A model generated the notes under the pieces. The model was given only the letters and a program-made list of their open reading frames with translations. It had not been told where the DNA came from and did no database searches. The position numbers and the translations under genes were made by a program. Below, piece by piece: positions 31,555 through 40,920 of a stretch of 43,007 nt of DNA. Positions within the stretch are counted from its first letter, which is position 1, and every line of letters begins with the position of its first letter. The stretch covers positions 1-43,007 of the forward strand of contig CAAGBN010000053.1 in NCBI GenBank assembly GCA_900768075.1. The letters are read 5' to 3'. The stretch is from Clostridia bacterium (GTDB lineage Bacteria; Bacillota; Clostridia; Oscillospirales; Acutalibacteraceae).

Positions 31555-34500
31555 ATGAAGAATACAGAAAAAAAGATTTATACAGTTGCAACGGCTCATC
31601 TTGACACTTGTTGGCTCTGGACTTATGAAAAAACAATCTCTGCCTTTGTAAAGGGTACCTTAAAGGAAAACTTTGCTTTGTTTGAAAAATTCCCCGATTA
31701 CAAATTCAATTTCGAGGGCAGTAAAAGATACGAGCTGATGGAAGAGTATTACCCTGAGGATTTCGAAAAGCTCAGGGAATATGTAAAAGAGGGCAGATGG
31801 AATCCCTGTGGCTCCTGCTATGAAAACGGTGATGTGAATACACCGTCTCCCGAGGCTCTTACAAGAAACATTCTTTATGGTAACGGATATTTCAGAAAGA
31901 AATTCGGTGTAGAATCAAATGATATATTTCTGCCTGACTGCTTCGGCTTCGGCAGAGCTTTGCCGAGTATTGCGGCCCATTCAGGTCTTACGGGCTTTTC
32001 TACTCAGAAGCTTACCTGGGGTGGCTCTGTTGATGTACCCTTTGATATAGGCAGATGGACAGGTAAAGACGGAAAGGGTCTGTGGTGTGCTCTTAAGCCC
32101 GGTAACTATGTTACTATTGCAGGAGATTTCCGCAAGAATAAGGCTGCTCTTGCTAATCTGAAAGAAAATACAGAAAAATACGGAAATCCCAAAACCTTTG
32201 TCTATGAGGGTACAGGCGACAGGGGCGGTGCACCTGCAAAGAGATCTGTTAAGAATATAGCTAAGTCGGTTAAACTCAATGCTAAAAATGATATAAAGGT
32301 ACTGTTTTCATCAACTAAGGAATTCTTCGATGATATGGAAAGCTTATCATCAGAAGAAAAGTCCCGTATACCTGTTTTTGATGCAGAGTTGCTGTTGACA
32401 GAGCACGGAGCAGGGAGCTACACCTCACGTACCGTAACAAAGCGTTGGAACAGACGCTGTGAGCTTCTTGCAGATGCTGCAGAGAGATTTTCCGCTTCTG
32501 CTTCAATGCAGGGTCTTGCAGATTATCCCTCATATGTTTTTGAAAATGCATGGAAAAAGGTTATACTGCATCAGTTCCACGATGATATTACGGGTACATC
32601 CTTTGAGGAGTGCTATAAGAGAAGCCACAACGATTATGTTCAGGCTATGCACTCATTTTCAGCAGAGTACACTTCTGCATTAAAGGCTCTTTCTTCAAAG
32701 CTTGACACTTCTTTCGCTAAAGGTATTCCTGTGCTCGTATCAAACCCTGTGCAGAACACTGATCTCAGAAAACAGTGTGTAAGTGCCGATATTGCTTATG
32801 AGGGCAGCGAGGCTTATGTGAGAGTTTATGATTCAAAGGGAAAAGAAGTACCCTCACAGATGAGAAGACTTGATAACGGCAAAATCCGTGTAAGCTTTAT
32901 GGCAAGTGTTGTTTCCTGCGGTTTAGCTGTTTATGATGTTCGTTTCTGCGACGAAAAATCTGATGTAGAAACAGCTCTGAGCTACAAGGATAACATAATA
33001 GAAAACGAATACATCCGAGTAACTATTGATGAAAAAGGCGATATCACTTCGGTCTATGATAAAAAAAGACAGGCAGAAGCTCTCAGTGAAAGCATAAAGC
33101 TTGCAATCCTTCACGATGTTGACAGCTATGCGTGGCCCTCCTGGGAGGTTAAGCTTTCAGATTTAAGCAGAAAGCCGTATATGTATCCCGAAAATCCTGT
33201 TATAACAGCTGAAGAAAACGGCCCTGCAATCTGCAAGCTTAAAATTGTCCGCAAGGCGGGCAAATCGACCTTCACTCAGATTGTTTCTCTTGATGCTGAA
33301 AGCAGATATGTCAGTGTTGAAAATGAAGTTGACTGGCGAGAAGAAGCTTCAATGCTTAAGGCTGAATTCAGAATAAATGCAAAAAATGAAAAAGCACTTT
33401 ACGATATAGGCTTCGGATATACAGAAAGAAAGACAAATAACGAAAGACTTTTTGAAGTTCCTGCACAGAAATGGGCAGGTATCACAGATGAAAGCGGAAA
33501 ATCCGGCACAGCAATTTTCAGCGATTCACGTACAGGCTGGGATAAGCCTGACAATTCAACTGTCAGACTCACCTGTATACATACACCCCTTAACAACTAC
33601 CGTTGGGAATGCTCACAGCATCTTCTTGATTTGGGTATAAACCGTTTCGGATTTGCTGTTTATCCTCACGACGGTGACACAGAGAAAATCATCTCAGGTG
33701 CCGATGAATTCTGTCAGCCTATGCATACCTTTATAGCCGACAAGCATAAAGGTGCTTTTGACAGTGGGTACTCAGCCGTGAAAATTAATTGCGATGCTGT
33801 CAGAATATCTGCTATGAAAAAGGCAGAAGAATCCGACAAGGTTATCATAAGACTCTGTGAGTATACAGGCAATAATCAGGAAAATATTGAGATAGAATTC
33901 CCTTGTGAAATTGTCGAAGCCTTTGAAGTCAGAGGCGATGAAAAGGATATCGGCAGGGTAGAGCACAGCGGTAAAAAGCTTTGCATTGATATGAGTGCAA
34001 ACAGCATAAGAAGTTTTGCACTTACCTTTGAAAAAGCACCCAAAACAGATAGGTTACAGAAAACAGTTGATCTGCCTTACAATGCTGTGGCAATAACCTC
34101 AAACAAAAACAAAACAGCTTCAACTCTTAAAGGCGGAGTTTCAATACCTGAAGAAATCGTGCCACATAAGCTTTTAACATCAGGTGTCAGCTATGAGTTA
34201 TCAGACGGCAAATTAAACGGTCTTATCTGTAAGGGTCAGACACTGGAGCTTGCAGAGGGCTATCAGAAAATTAACCTCCTGCTCACTTCTTTGGACTCAG
34301 ACAGAGATGCTGTCTTTACTGTCGGTGACAATAAGGTTACTGTAAAGGTTCAGGATTGCTTTGAAAGCATCGGCGTATGGGATCTGATGATGCAGAGAAT
34401 TACTGCTAATATCAAAGAAAATCCCCAACTTCTGTCATTGTCCCACACTCACTCACCAAAGGGTGATATGATAGCCAAGCAGATGTATTTCTTCGGTGCA

Positions 34501-34851
34501 CAAATTCCTCTCAGCGGTGAGAAGATAACCTTACCAGATGACGAAAATATCCTGATAATTGCCGCAACACTTACAAATGACGGTAATTGTCTTGAAAAGG
34601 CTGATGAGCACTTCGATACTATTGCAAAGCGTAAGTTTGATTATGAATTTTCAGATTATGCTCTCAAGGCATCCAAGCCCTTGAAAATTGAAGTTCTCCT
34701 TGACAAAATCATTGACAGAACTTACAGTCCGAATCTCAACACCCTTAATATGTGCAGCAAGCTTTCTCCCGGTGAGCTTTACTATTATCTTAGAAATATT
34801 CCTGCACTGATTAGATATCCGTCGCTTAAAAAGAAAATGCTTGAACGTTAA
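31555..34851 (+). CDS. GH38 alpha-mannosidase
   Basis: A 1098-residue cytoplasmic enzyme. The zinc-site motif HLDTCWLW (15-22, His15 and Asp17) and the nucleophile Asp128 in LPDCFGFG are the GH38 signatures, and LHQFHDDITGTSFEECY (about 340-356) holds further zinc ligands (HDxxxGT). A central helical bundle and a large beta C-terminal region (about 480-1098) complete the typical architecture. It cleaves alpha-linked mannose from N-glycan or mannan fragments. The SD AGAGGAA precedes the ATG; it is co-transcribed with alkaline phosphatase and ends in a shared terminator. Confidence 0.93.
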   Translation: MKNTEKKIYTVATAHLDTCWLWTYEKTISAFVKGTLKENFALFEKFPDYKFNFEGSKRYELMEEYYPEDFEKLREYVKEGRWNPCGSCYENGDVNTPSPEALTRNILYGNGYFRKKFGVESNDIFLPDCFGFGRALPSIAAHSGLTGFSTQKLTWGGSVDVPFDIGRWTGKDGKGLWCALKPGNYVTIAGDFRKNKAALANLKENTEKYGNPKTFVYEGTGDRGGAPAKRSVKNIAKSVKLNAKNDIKVLFSSTKEFFDDMESLSSEEKSRIPVFDAELLLTEHGAGSYTSRTVTKRWNRRCELLADAAERFSASASMQGLADYPSYVFENAWKKVILHQFHDDITGTSFEECYKRSHNDYVQAMHSFSAEYTSALKALSSKLDTSFAKGIPVLVSNPVQNTDLRKQCVSADIAYEGSEAYVRVYDSKGKEVPSQMRRLDNGKIRVSFMASVVSCGLAVYDVRFCDEKSDVETALSYKDNIIENEYIRVTIDEKGDITSVYDKKRQAEALSESIKLAILHDVDSYAWPSWEVKLSDLSRKPYMYPENPVITAEENGPAICKLKIVRKAGKSTFTQIVSLDAESRYVSVENEVDWREEASMLKAEFRINAKNEKALYDIGFGYTERKTNNERLFEVPAQKWAGITDESGKSGTAIFSDSRTGWDKPDNSTVRLTCIHTPLNNYRWECSQHLLDLGINRFGFAVYPHDGDTEKIISGADEFCQPMHTFIADKHKGAFDSGYSAVKINCDAVRISAMKKAEESDKVIIRLCEYTGNNQENIEIEFPCEIVEAFEVRGDEKDIGRVEHSGKKLCIDMSANSIRSFALTFEKAPKTDRLQKTVDLPYNAVAITSNKNKTASTLKGGVSIPEEIVPHKLLTSGVSYELSDGKLNGLICKGQTLELAEGYQKINLLLTSLDSDRDAVFTVGDNKVTVKVQDCFESIGVWDLMMQRITANIKENPQLLSLSHTHSPKGDMIAKQMYFFGAQIPLSGEKITLPDDENILIIAATLTNDGNCLEKADEHFDTIAKRKFDYEFSDYALKASKPLKIEVLLDKIIDRTYSPNLNTLNMCSKLSPGELYYYLRNIPALIRYPSLKKKMLER

Positions 34852-34874
34852 GAGCATTATTCAGACATAATGAA

Positions 34875-34918
34875 AACCTCAGCACATGGTGTTAGCCGTT
34901 GCTGAGGTTGTTTGTTTA
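34875..34918. terminator. Bidirectional terminator between GH38 and GH127 genes
   Basis: AACCTCAGCA (34875-34884) pairs perfectly with TGCTGAGGTT (34900-34909), with a T-rich tail on the right and an A-run on the left. Confidence 0.85.
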
Positions 34919-36727
34919 TTTGTTGAGTATAGGCATTTCTGTCATACGAAGTCTGCTGCAACCATAGGGGTAAAGCTCGATTTCCTGAATGTCTGAAACA
35001 GGCACTCTCGATTTAGGAGTCTTTCTGCATATGCTTCTATAAGGGAATTTGAGACCCCAGTTAATCTGTTGCATATTGGCCTTTATTGTAACTGACGGTT
35101 TTGTTTCTGAGAACGGTGCACCGTCAACAGTGTTGTAGCTTACCTTTAAATCTTCATTTGCAAAGCCGTAGTTCCAGGGCGTTTTTGGAATTAACTGATA
35201 ATCGCAATAGGGGAATTTACGCTCAACACCTTTTTTGGTGTATTCTTTCATCTTTTTGTCGTACTTTATAGGTACAGAGAAAAGCAGTGAGCCCATCTGC
35301 AATACATAAAGATCATCAGGTCTTTTCTTGAAGTAGGGGACTGCATCAAATTCAATTTCGATTTCAGTGTTGCCCTGCTTTATTGCAAAGGTCTGATCCT
35401 TTGTTTCTGCAGTTTCACCGTTAACTCTGAGGTTTTCAGCGAAGGACGGAATACGTATAACAAAATCAAAATCTTTATCTGCCTCTATATAATAGTGCAT
35501 CTTATTTCTGAAAGGATACTCTGTCTCAAGTTTTATTGTAACGTCCTTATCCTTAAGAACACTCGGCAGCATAATTGAGCTGATTATAGTATTATCCTTG
35601 TGCATAAAGGGACAAAGTGCAAGCTTCGGCCAACCCTGATTGAAGTTGGCAGTGCAGCAGCCGTAGTTCGGCTCAAGACCGAAGTTGTTTGCATAAGGAC
35701 CGTTTGTGCTCCAGGGAGCCATAATCATAGTTTTCTGACAGGCAATCTGATTTACCTGCTGAACATACTGATGAGTCCACATATCCTCGCTTATAGTAGC
35801 AGGCAGTGCATTGAAGGCAAGAACCTCAAGACGTTCTGCCCATTTATTGTCGCCTGTGTGAGCAAATATATGCTCGTATGAATACATCTGTTCAACAACT
35901 GCACAAAGCTCTGTGCCCTTTGTGGGGTCAAGACCTGAAAGCACCTCATCACCTGTGAAGCTTTCAAAAGCAGTGCCGTTATATTTGTCAAGAATTGTAC
36001 GCAGCTTTTCAGCGTTATCCGTATATTCTTCACCCAGCAAATCGTGAGAGACAGCCTCGCTTTTTAGCATCATTGTCATATTTACAATGTGGGTATTCAT
36101 CTTCCAGTTATGACTTGGCTTTTTCCAGTTATCTGTAGTTTTGTTATAGTCGAAGCTTTGCTCTTTGATTATTTTTGCAAGATCAACTATCCATTCCTCA
36201 CCGTACTTCTCATATAAGAAGTTAAGAGTGATAAAGGATTCAAACCATCTGAATTTTCCCCAACCAAACAAAGCAATTTCTTTTCTTGTGAGATGGTTAT
36301 AATAGTTTCTGAACGCCTTATAGATAACATCGGGTATTCTGTCGTCACCCGAGCAGTCATAATAAACAATAAGAGTTTTGCATATGAGCTGAAGTGCCCA
36401 GGTGTCGTACTGAGGGCGTTCATCTTTTTTGCAGGGGCAAAGCCAACCGTCATCCTCCTGAGCGGAGATAATAGCATCAATATACTTTTTTACAGTATCA
36501 ATCATATCATCTCTTTCAAGAAGATATGCAAGAGGAATAAAGCCGTCAAGCCAATAAGGGACTCTTTCCCAACCTTCACACTTTCCGCCTACCCACGCAC
36601 TGTCACGTATATCGGGCCATATCTTGTGAAGATTTCCGCTAAGACCTTCAGCCTGAATTTCAAGCTGACGTCTGAGCCAGCCCTGAGGCTTTATTTCTTT
36701 TGATGTATAGAAATTCCATTTGTTCAT
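34916..36727 (-). CDS. GH127-type beta-L-arabinofuranosidase (DUF1680)
   Basis: A 603-residue protein with the (alpha/alpha)6 barrel pattern of GH127/DUF1680. The unusual zinc-thiolate centre is visible: Glu273 and Cys275 in GTELCAVVEQ, and the Cys357-Cys358 pair in NYGCCTAN, of which the first is the expected nucleophile by analogy with the bifidobacterial enzyme HypBA1. It would remove beta-L-arabinofuranose from hydroxyproline-rich plant glycoproteins or related glycans; the wider family also has other arabinose specificities. No signal peptide. It is the last gene of the operon; its ATG is 3 bases after the MFS stop. Confidence 0.88.
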   Translation of the reverse strand: MNKWNFYTSKEIKPQGWLRRQLEIQAEGLSGNLHKIWPDIRDSAWVGGKCEGWERVPYWLDGFIPLAYLLERDDMIDTVKKYIDAIISAQEDDGWLCPCKKDERPQYDTWALQLICKTLIVYYDCSGDDRIPDVIYKAFRNYYNHLTRKEIALFGWGKFRWFESFITLNFLYEKYGEEWIVDLAKIIKEQSFDYNKTTDNWKKPSHNWKMNTHIVNMTMMLKSEAVSHDLLGEEYTDNAEKLRTILDKYNGTAFESFTGDEVLSGLDPTKGTELCAVVEQMYSYEHIFAHTGDNKWAERLEVLAFNALPATISEDMWTHQYVQQVNQIACQKTMIMAPWSTNGPYANNFGLEPNYGCCTANFNQGWPKLALCPFMHKDNTIISSIMLPSVLKDKDVTIKLETEYPFRNKMHYYIEADKDFDFVIRIPSFAENLRVNGETAETKDQTFAIKQGNTEIEIEFDAVPYFKKRPDDLYVLQMGSLLFSVPIKYDKKMKEYTKKGVERKFPYCDYQLIPKTPWNYGFANEDLKVSYNTVDGAPFSETKPSVTIKANMQQINWGLKFPYRSICRKTPKSRVPVSDIQEIELYPYGCSRLRMTEMPILNK

Positions 36728-36730
36728 AGC

Positions 36731-38125
36731 TTATTTCACCTCGGCAGCATTGTTTTCTTCGAGTGCATAGCCTCTTTTGTTGAGGAAGTAAAGAGGAATA
36801 ATAGCAATAATGCATACTAAGCCTGCCCAAAGGAACATATCCTTTGCAGGTACTATTACCTCTGCGCCTACCTCGTTGATTATAGTCTGTGCGGCTTTCT
36901 GACAAGCCATATCACCTATAACGGGACCTATAACCATAGGCAGAAGCACTGTGAATATCATTCTGATGCCCTGGAAAAGACCTGACTTACCTTCGGGGAT
37001 AAAGTCCTTGATAGCGGCGCCGAAAAGAATATTTACAAGAGCATTACCAAGAACAACAGGCAAAAGACTTACAAGAATAATATAGATGCTTGTGCTTGTT
37101 GAAAGCAGGAAGAAGCCTAATGTCATTACAACAACACCGACTGTAAGGCAGAAGCCCTTTTTCTCTGTTGAAAGCTTAAGAAGTGTTACAATGCACCAAA
37201 GAAGCAGTGCCACAACAACCACAGCTGTAGCTATAACACCGGGCTTGAGAATGTTGCTCACACCACCGTTGTCGGGGATGATTACATACTGAACATAAGT
37301 CAGAAGATAGGGATAGAAAACCTGGAAAGCAATAATTGCAAAGCTGAAAGCAATGAGAGCAAGATAAAGTCTTGCATTGTTTTTAATAACAGAGGGTCTG
37401 AATCCGTAGAAAAGGTCTGCCCAATAATTTGATGATGTCTGAATCTGCGCTGTACGCGGAGGATCCTTGATAAGAAAAAGACCCAATATGCCACAAAGTG
37501 TTACCACAAAGCCGAGACCTATAAAGAAAGCCTTATATGTGATAGTGCCTGCCTGAGCGAAGCTTCCCACACCTGTTACTGCAAAGGATGAAACAGTACC
37601 GACAACGGACAAAACAGTTTCAACTGAAGGTCTTTGCTTAGGAACGGTAATATCTGTCACCCACGCCTGAAAGGCAGCATCGTTACTTGTTGAGCCCATA
37701 AATGTCATTACGATATCCATAAGGATAACAAACCATACCGTACAGCCGAGAATTTTTGCTTCATCGCTGAGGTTAAGAAGATTTGCAACGTTCTCTTTTG
37801 TGATAAAGCCGAACATAGCAGTTACGATACCCCAGAGGATATAACCTACAGAAATGAACATCTTTCTGTTTTTTAGTTTATCACTGAGAGCACCCATTAC
37901 AAATGTGGTAAGCACTGCCGCCACAGCAGAAAGTGCAACCATACGGGCGATAGCAGTTGTTGCTTCCATAGAGCCGATGATAGCGTTCTGCGATACATCG
38001 GCATATATCTCATTGGTGATAAATGTGTTGAAATACATATTTTCTGTATTCCAAGCAATACCGCCCATAAAACAGAAGACAGTTATAATAAACCAATTCT
38101 TCTTGCTGAGTTTTTCATTAATCAT
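36731..38125 (-). CDS. MFS transporter, probably for sugars
   Basis: A 464-residue polytopic membrane protein of the major facilitator superfamily with 12 or so helices. The loop-2/3 motif GALSDKLKNRKMFI (about 79-92) is the MFS motif A. The N-terminal segment NWFIITVFCFMGGIAWNTENMYFNTF resembles the clostridial SLC45-like/GPH-like sugar transporters. SD AAAGGAAAC precedes the start. With GH127 3 bases downstream and a lipase 32 bases upstream, import of an arabinose-containing oligosaccharide is the likely job (inference). Confidence 0.87.
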   Translation of the reverse strand: MINEKLSKKNWFIITVFCFMGGIAWNTENMYFNTFITNEIYADVSQNAIIGSMEATTAIARMVALSAVAAVLTTFVMGALSDKLKNRKMFISVGYILWGIVTAMFGFITKENVANLLNLSDEAKILGCTVWFVILMDIVMTFMGSTSNDAAFQAWVTDITVPKQRPSVETVLSVVGTVSSFAVTGVGSFAQAGTITYKAFFIGLGFVVTLCGILGLFLIKDPPRTAQIQTSSNYWADLFYGFRPSVIKNNARLYLALIAFSFAIIAFQVFYPYLLTYVQYVIIPDNGGVSNILKPGVIATAVVVVALLLWCIVTLLKLSTEKKGFCLTVGVVVMTLGFFLLSTSTSIYIILVSLLPVVLGNALVNILFGAAIKDFIPEGKSGLFQGIRMIFTVLLPMVIGPVIGDMACQKAAQTIINEVGAEVIVPAKDMFLWAGLVCIIAIIPLYFLNKRGYALEENNAAEVK

Positions 38126-38157
38126 ATTTTCTCGTTTCCTTTTGTATGACAGAATTA

Positions 38158-39444
38158 TTATCTGGCAGTTGCCATATCTGCAAGACCCAACCAGAACTTT
38201 TCATAGCCCTCGGGATAATCGTCAGTGGTACCGCAGTAATCACCGTGGTCCATACCGTATATAGTCTTAAGATAATACCATGAGCCGGGCTTTATGCTGT
38301 TTTTAGCGAGGGCATCTTCATATGAAAAAGCATTATCCTTTTCATCGAGAGGATAAAGTGCACTTTTGAGAGGTACCATACCGTCATTGTTAGCCCACTC
38401 TTTATCCATTTTAATTCCGTCAATTTTAAGACCCTGACTGTTTGAAAGAAGCCATGTGGTTGCATTGAAAATAGATGTGGTATCGTGAGTCTTTTCCTGT
38501 CTGCCCCATTTGTTTTCTTCTGTAACTGTACCTGATACTGAGTAGTAATATGTATCGGGGCTCATCTTAATTGTTTCGTTTAATTTTTGTGAGCCGCCTA
38601 CAGTAAGGTCAACGCCTGCATTGTCTTTTGCTAAGATGTAATTGAAAATTCTTTTAAAGCTGAATTTTACTTTGCCTGTAGTCTCATCGGGAGAAAGTCC
38701 GAAGTGAGATAGTGCCATATCAGAATACATTCCGTCATCAGCATTGCCGAAAGCATATTTCAGGCTGACCGCAAAAGCGATAAAGAAAAGAGGTACTACA
38801 GGGTCAACAATGAGATTTGCAATCTGTGAGCCGTTATGACAGCCCGAAAGAGTAATTACGCTGTGTACGGTTTTACTGTGACCACCTGTGAAAAGAGGGG
38901 AGGTATCCTTGCCTGTAGCTGCAATTTCAGCTTCGTCACCGTAAGCCATAAGAGAAGCGAAAAGCCTGCTTGCAGGACCACCGAATGAGTGACCGATAAG
39001 GTTGATAGGCTCATCGGTTGACCATACTTTGCCCATAAGAGGCTTTCCCTCAAAGCTTCTGCCGAAGCGCTCGTGTCTGTGTGCCTTTGAATGAGCTTCA
39101 CCGTAGTCTACAACTGTACCTGTAAGCTGAGCATAAATTTCACACACTCTGTCCCAAGCACTGTTAACAGGACCGACAGACACGGCATAAGCTTCATATC
39201 CGTTATCTCTGAGAAGTTTTACAAAATCGCTTGAGCCCTCGCTCATACCGGCGCCCCCACCCCAATAGGGATAGGTCTCAGTCATAGCGTCATACTGACC
39301 CCAACCGCCAAGACCGTGTACAAGAACAAAGGGATACTTATCGGCTGGTTCTTTACTGCCTGCAGCGGAAGAGAAAAGACTGCAGCAGGATATAATTATA
39401 ATTAAAGCGAGAACCAATGAAATGGATTTTTTAAGTTTTTTCAT
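38158..39444 (-). CDS. Secreted lipase (staphylococcal/Geobacillus type), possible lipoprotein
   Basis: A 428-residue exported lipase of the bacterial family I.5-like alpha/beta hydrolases. The oxyanion region is LVHGLGGWG (about 41-49), the nucleophile Ser153 lies in LIGHSFGG, the Asp in NNDGMVPLKSA and the His in GMDHGDYCG complete the triad. The region HRHERFG (about 122-128) and acidic residues nearby fit the zinc-binding site of these lipases. The signal peptide ends LIIIISCCSLF, where Cys20 could be a lipobox Cys, so the enzyme may be membrane-tethered. It hydrolyses triacylglycerol or related esters; it sits between the metallophosphoesterase and the MFS gene in one operon. Confidence 0.87.
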   Translation of the reverse strand: MKKLKKSISLVLALIIIISCCSLFSSAAGSKEPADKYPFVLVHGLGGWGQYDAMTETYPYWGGGAGMSEGSSDFVKLLRDNGYEAYAVSVGPVNSAWDRVCEIYAQLTGTVVDYGEAHSKAHRHERFGRSFEGKPLMGKVWSTDEPINLIGHSFGGPASRLFASLMAYGDEAEIAATGKDTSPLFTGGHSKTVHSVITLSGCHNGSQIANLIVDPVVPLFFIAFAVSLKYAFGNADDGMYSDMALSHFGLSPDETTGKVKFSFKRIFNYILAKDNAGVDLTVGGSQKLNETIKMSPDTYYYSVSGTVTEENKWGRQEKTHDTTSIFNATTWLLSNSQGLKIDGIKMDKEWANNDGMVPLKSALYPLDEKDNAFSYEDALAKNSIKPGSWYYLKTIYGMDHGDYCGTTDDYPEGYEKFWLGLADMATAR

Positions 39445-39484
39445 AATGTTTTCTCCTTTTGTCAGATTTGTTGCAGTAACTGAA

Positions 39485-40744
39485 TTATTCTGATATCACC
39501 TGATATGTAACATCTTGCCACTGCATTGTAACATCCTCACGTGTGAAGCCCTCAAGGTCATATCTGTCTGAGTAGTAGTTGTACTTATCAATAGTAAATG
39601 TAGTATCGGGCTTACAGGTAATCATTGTACAGCCTCTCTGTGAGCCGAGCTTGTCGATGCCTGAATAAGCAAAATAGTCAATACTGTAGCCGTAGCTGAA
39701 CTGTATACCTTTATATTCGAATGTAGTGTTGTTAAGGTGGTCGTGACCGTTGAACATAGCCTTTGTTGAATCAAGCTCAACCATTTTCTCGAAGAGATCA
39801 TCTTCGCCAAGACCGCAATAAACGACCTTTCCGCCTTCGCCCATAACACCGTCGATAAACTTAACGTTTTCTGTGTCCTTATAGCCGTTATCTTTAAATT
39901 CGGTCCAGCCGTCAAGCATTTCCACAAGAGGAATATGGAAGAAAGCAAGGGATTTAACTGTGTCTGACTTTTTATCGATGCTCTTGTTTTCAGTGTTCAT
40001 GCGGTTGATTTCTGCTTCATACCATTCAACCTGATTTTCGTGAATGTTGTCATATGTACCGTTGATGCTGTCGATGATATTGTCTCTTACATAAGCCTGA
40101 GAGTCTATGAGAACAATAGCCTGAGTGATGATGCCGTCAGAATTTTTAATCTCAACTACGTGGTTACCGATGCCGTCAACATCTTCGGGACCTGATTGGA
40201 AGAGGCAGTATTTATAGTCTTCGTTTTCATAAAACTTACCCATTGCTTCTCTGTCGAAATATGAGTATGCTTCAGCATCGTGGTTGCCGAAGGTAACGTC
40301 CCAATAAACACCGAGGCTTTCCATAAGGTTAGCGAAAGCCTTAGCACCGCTGTGATTGTTGAAAGTGCCTGCATCGAAAGGCACAGGGAAAGCGATATCG
40401 CCTGTAGCAATTACCAGGTCAGGCTTTTCTTTTATAACCATAGTTGCTACTGCATTAATAGCTTTTTCGTCAACTTCCTTTGATAAAAATCCGCCACCGA
40501 TATGGATGTCTGTCAGATGCATAACCTTGAAGTCACCGTCGGTTGTAAAGTACCAGTTGCCGTTTTCGTCTTTTTCAGGTGTAAGCTGATTTTCGAACTC
40601 TATCTTGCCGTAAGAGTTTCCTTGTTTTACGAGCTTCTGCACTGCCATATAATTGAGTCCTGCGACAACAGCCGCAATAACAATTATAATAGAAACGATA
40701 CTGATTAAAATCTTCTTTCCTTTTTTTGAATTTCCTTTTGCCAT
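39485..40744 (-). CDS. Membrane-anchored calcineurin-like metallophosphoesterase
   Basis: A 419-residue protein. The ATG at 40742-40744 is preferred because GAAAGGAGA lies just upstream and the longer frame runs through the promoter. A membrane anchor (about 12-28) follows a basic start, placing the enzyme outside. The metal-binding motifs are HLTDIHIGG (Asp79, His81), ATGDIAFP, TFGNHDAEAY, AFFHIP and NGHDHLN, the full set of the calcineurin-like family (purple acid phosphatase/PhoD/YvnB-like). Substrate could be phosphodiester or phosphomonoester, for example teichoic acid or glycerophosphodiester. First gene of the four-gene operon ending in GH127. Confidence 0.88.
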   Translation of the reverse strand: MAKGNSKKGKKILISIVSIIIVIAAVVAGLNYMAVQKLVKQGNSYGKIEFENQLTPEKDENGNWYFTTDGDFKVMHLTDIHIGGGFLSKEVDEKAINAVATMVIKEKPDLVIATGDIAFPVPFDAGTFNNHSGAKAFANLMESLGVYWDVTFGNHDAEAYSYFDREAMGKFYENEDYKYCLFQSGPEDVDGIGNHVVEIKNSDGIITQAIVLIDSQAYVRDNIIDSINGTYDNIHENQVEWYEAEINRMNTENKSIDKKSDTVKSLAFFHIPLVEMLDGWTEFKDNGYKDTENVKFIDGVMGEGGKVVYCGLGEDDLFEKMVELDSTKAMFNGHDHLNNTTFEYKGIQFSYGYSIDYFAYSGIDKLGSQRGCTMITCKPDTTFTIDKYNYYSDRYDLEGFTREDVTMQWQDVTYQVISE

Positions 40745-40774
40745 AATAATTTTCTCCTTTCGGTTTATGCTTTT

Positions 40775-40803
40775 AGAATAGCACAAACACCCTGATTTTT
40801 CAA
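40775..40803 (-). promoter_or_regulatory. Promoter of the metallophosphoesterase-lipase-MFS-GH127 operon
   Basis: On the minus strand TTGAAA (40803-40798), 17 bases, TATTCT (40780-40775) with TGC extension. Confidence 0.6.
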
Positions 40804-40884
40804 GTATGTCAAAAAAATAAAGAAAATATCTGAAAACGGTCAAATTTATTAAGGAAAACATAACAAAATAGATGTAAAATGAGT

Positions 40885-40890
40885 TATAAT
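40885..40890 (+). promoter_or_regulatory. -10 box of the TIM/Gfo-Idh fusion gene
   Basis: A perfect TATAAT 31 bases before the ATG at 40921; no convincing -35 box is seen, so an activator may be needed. Confidence 0.4.
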
Positions 40891-40920
40891 ATAGCTATTA
40901 AATGTGAAGGAGCTGTAATA

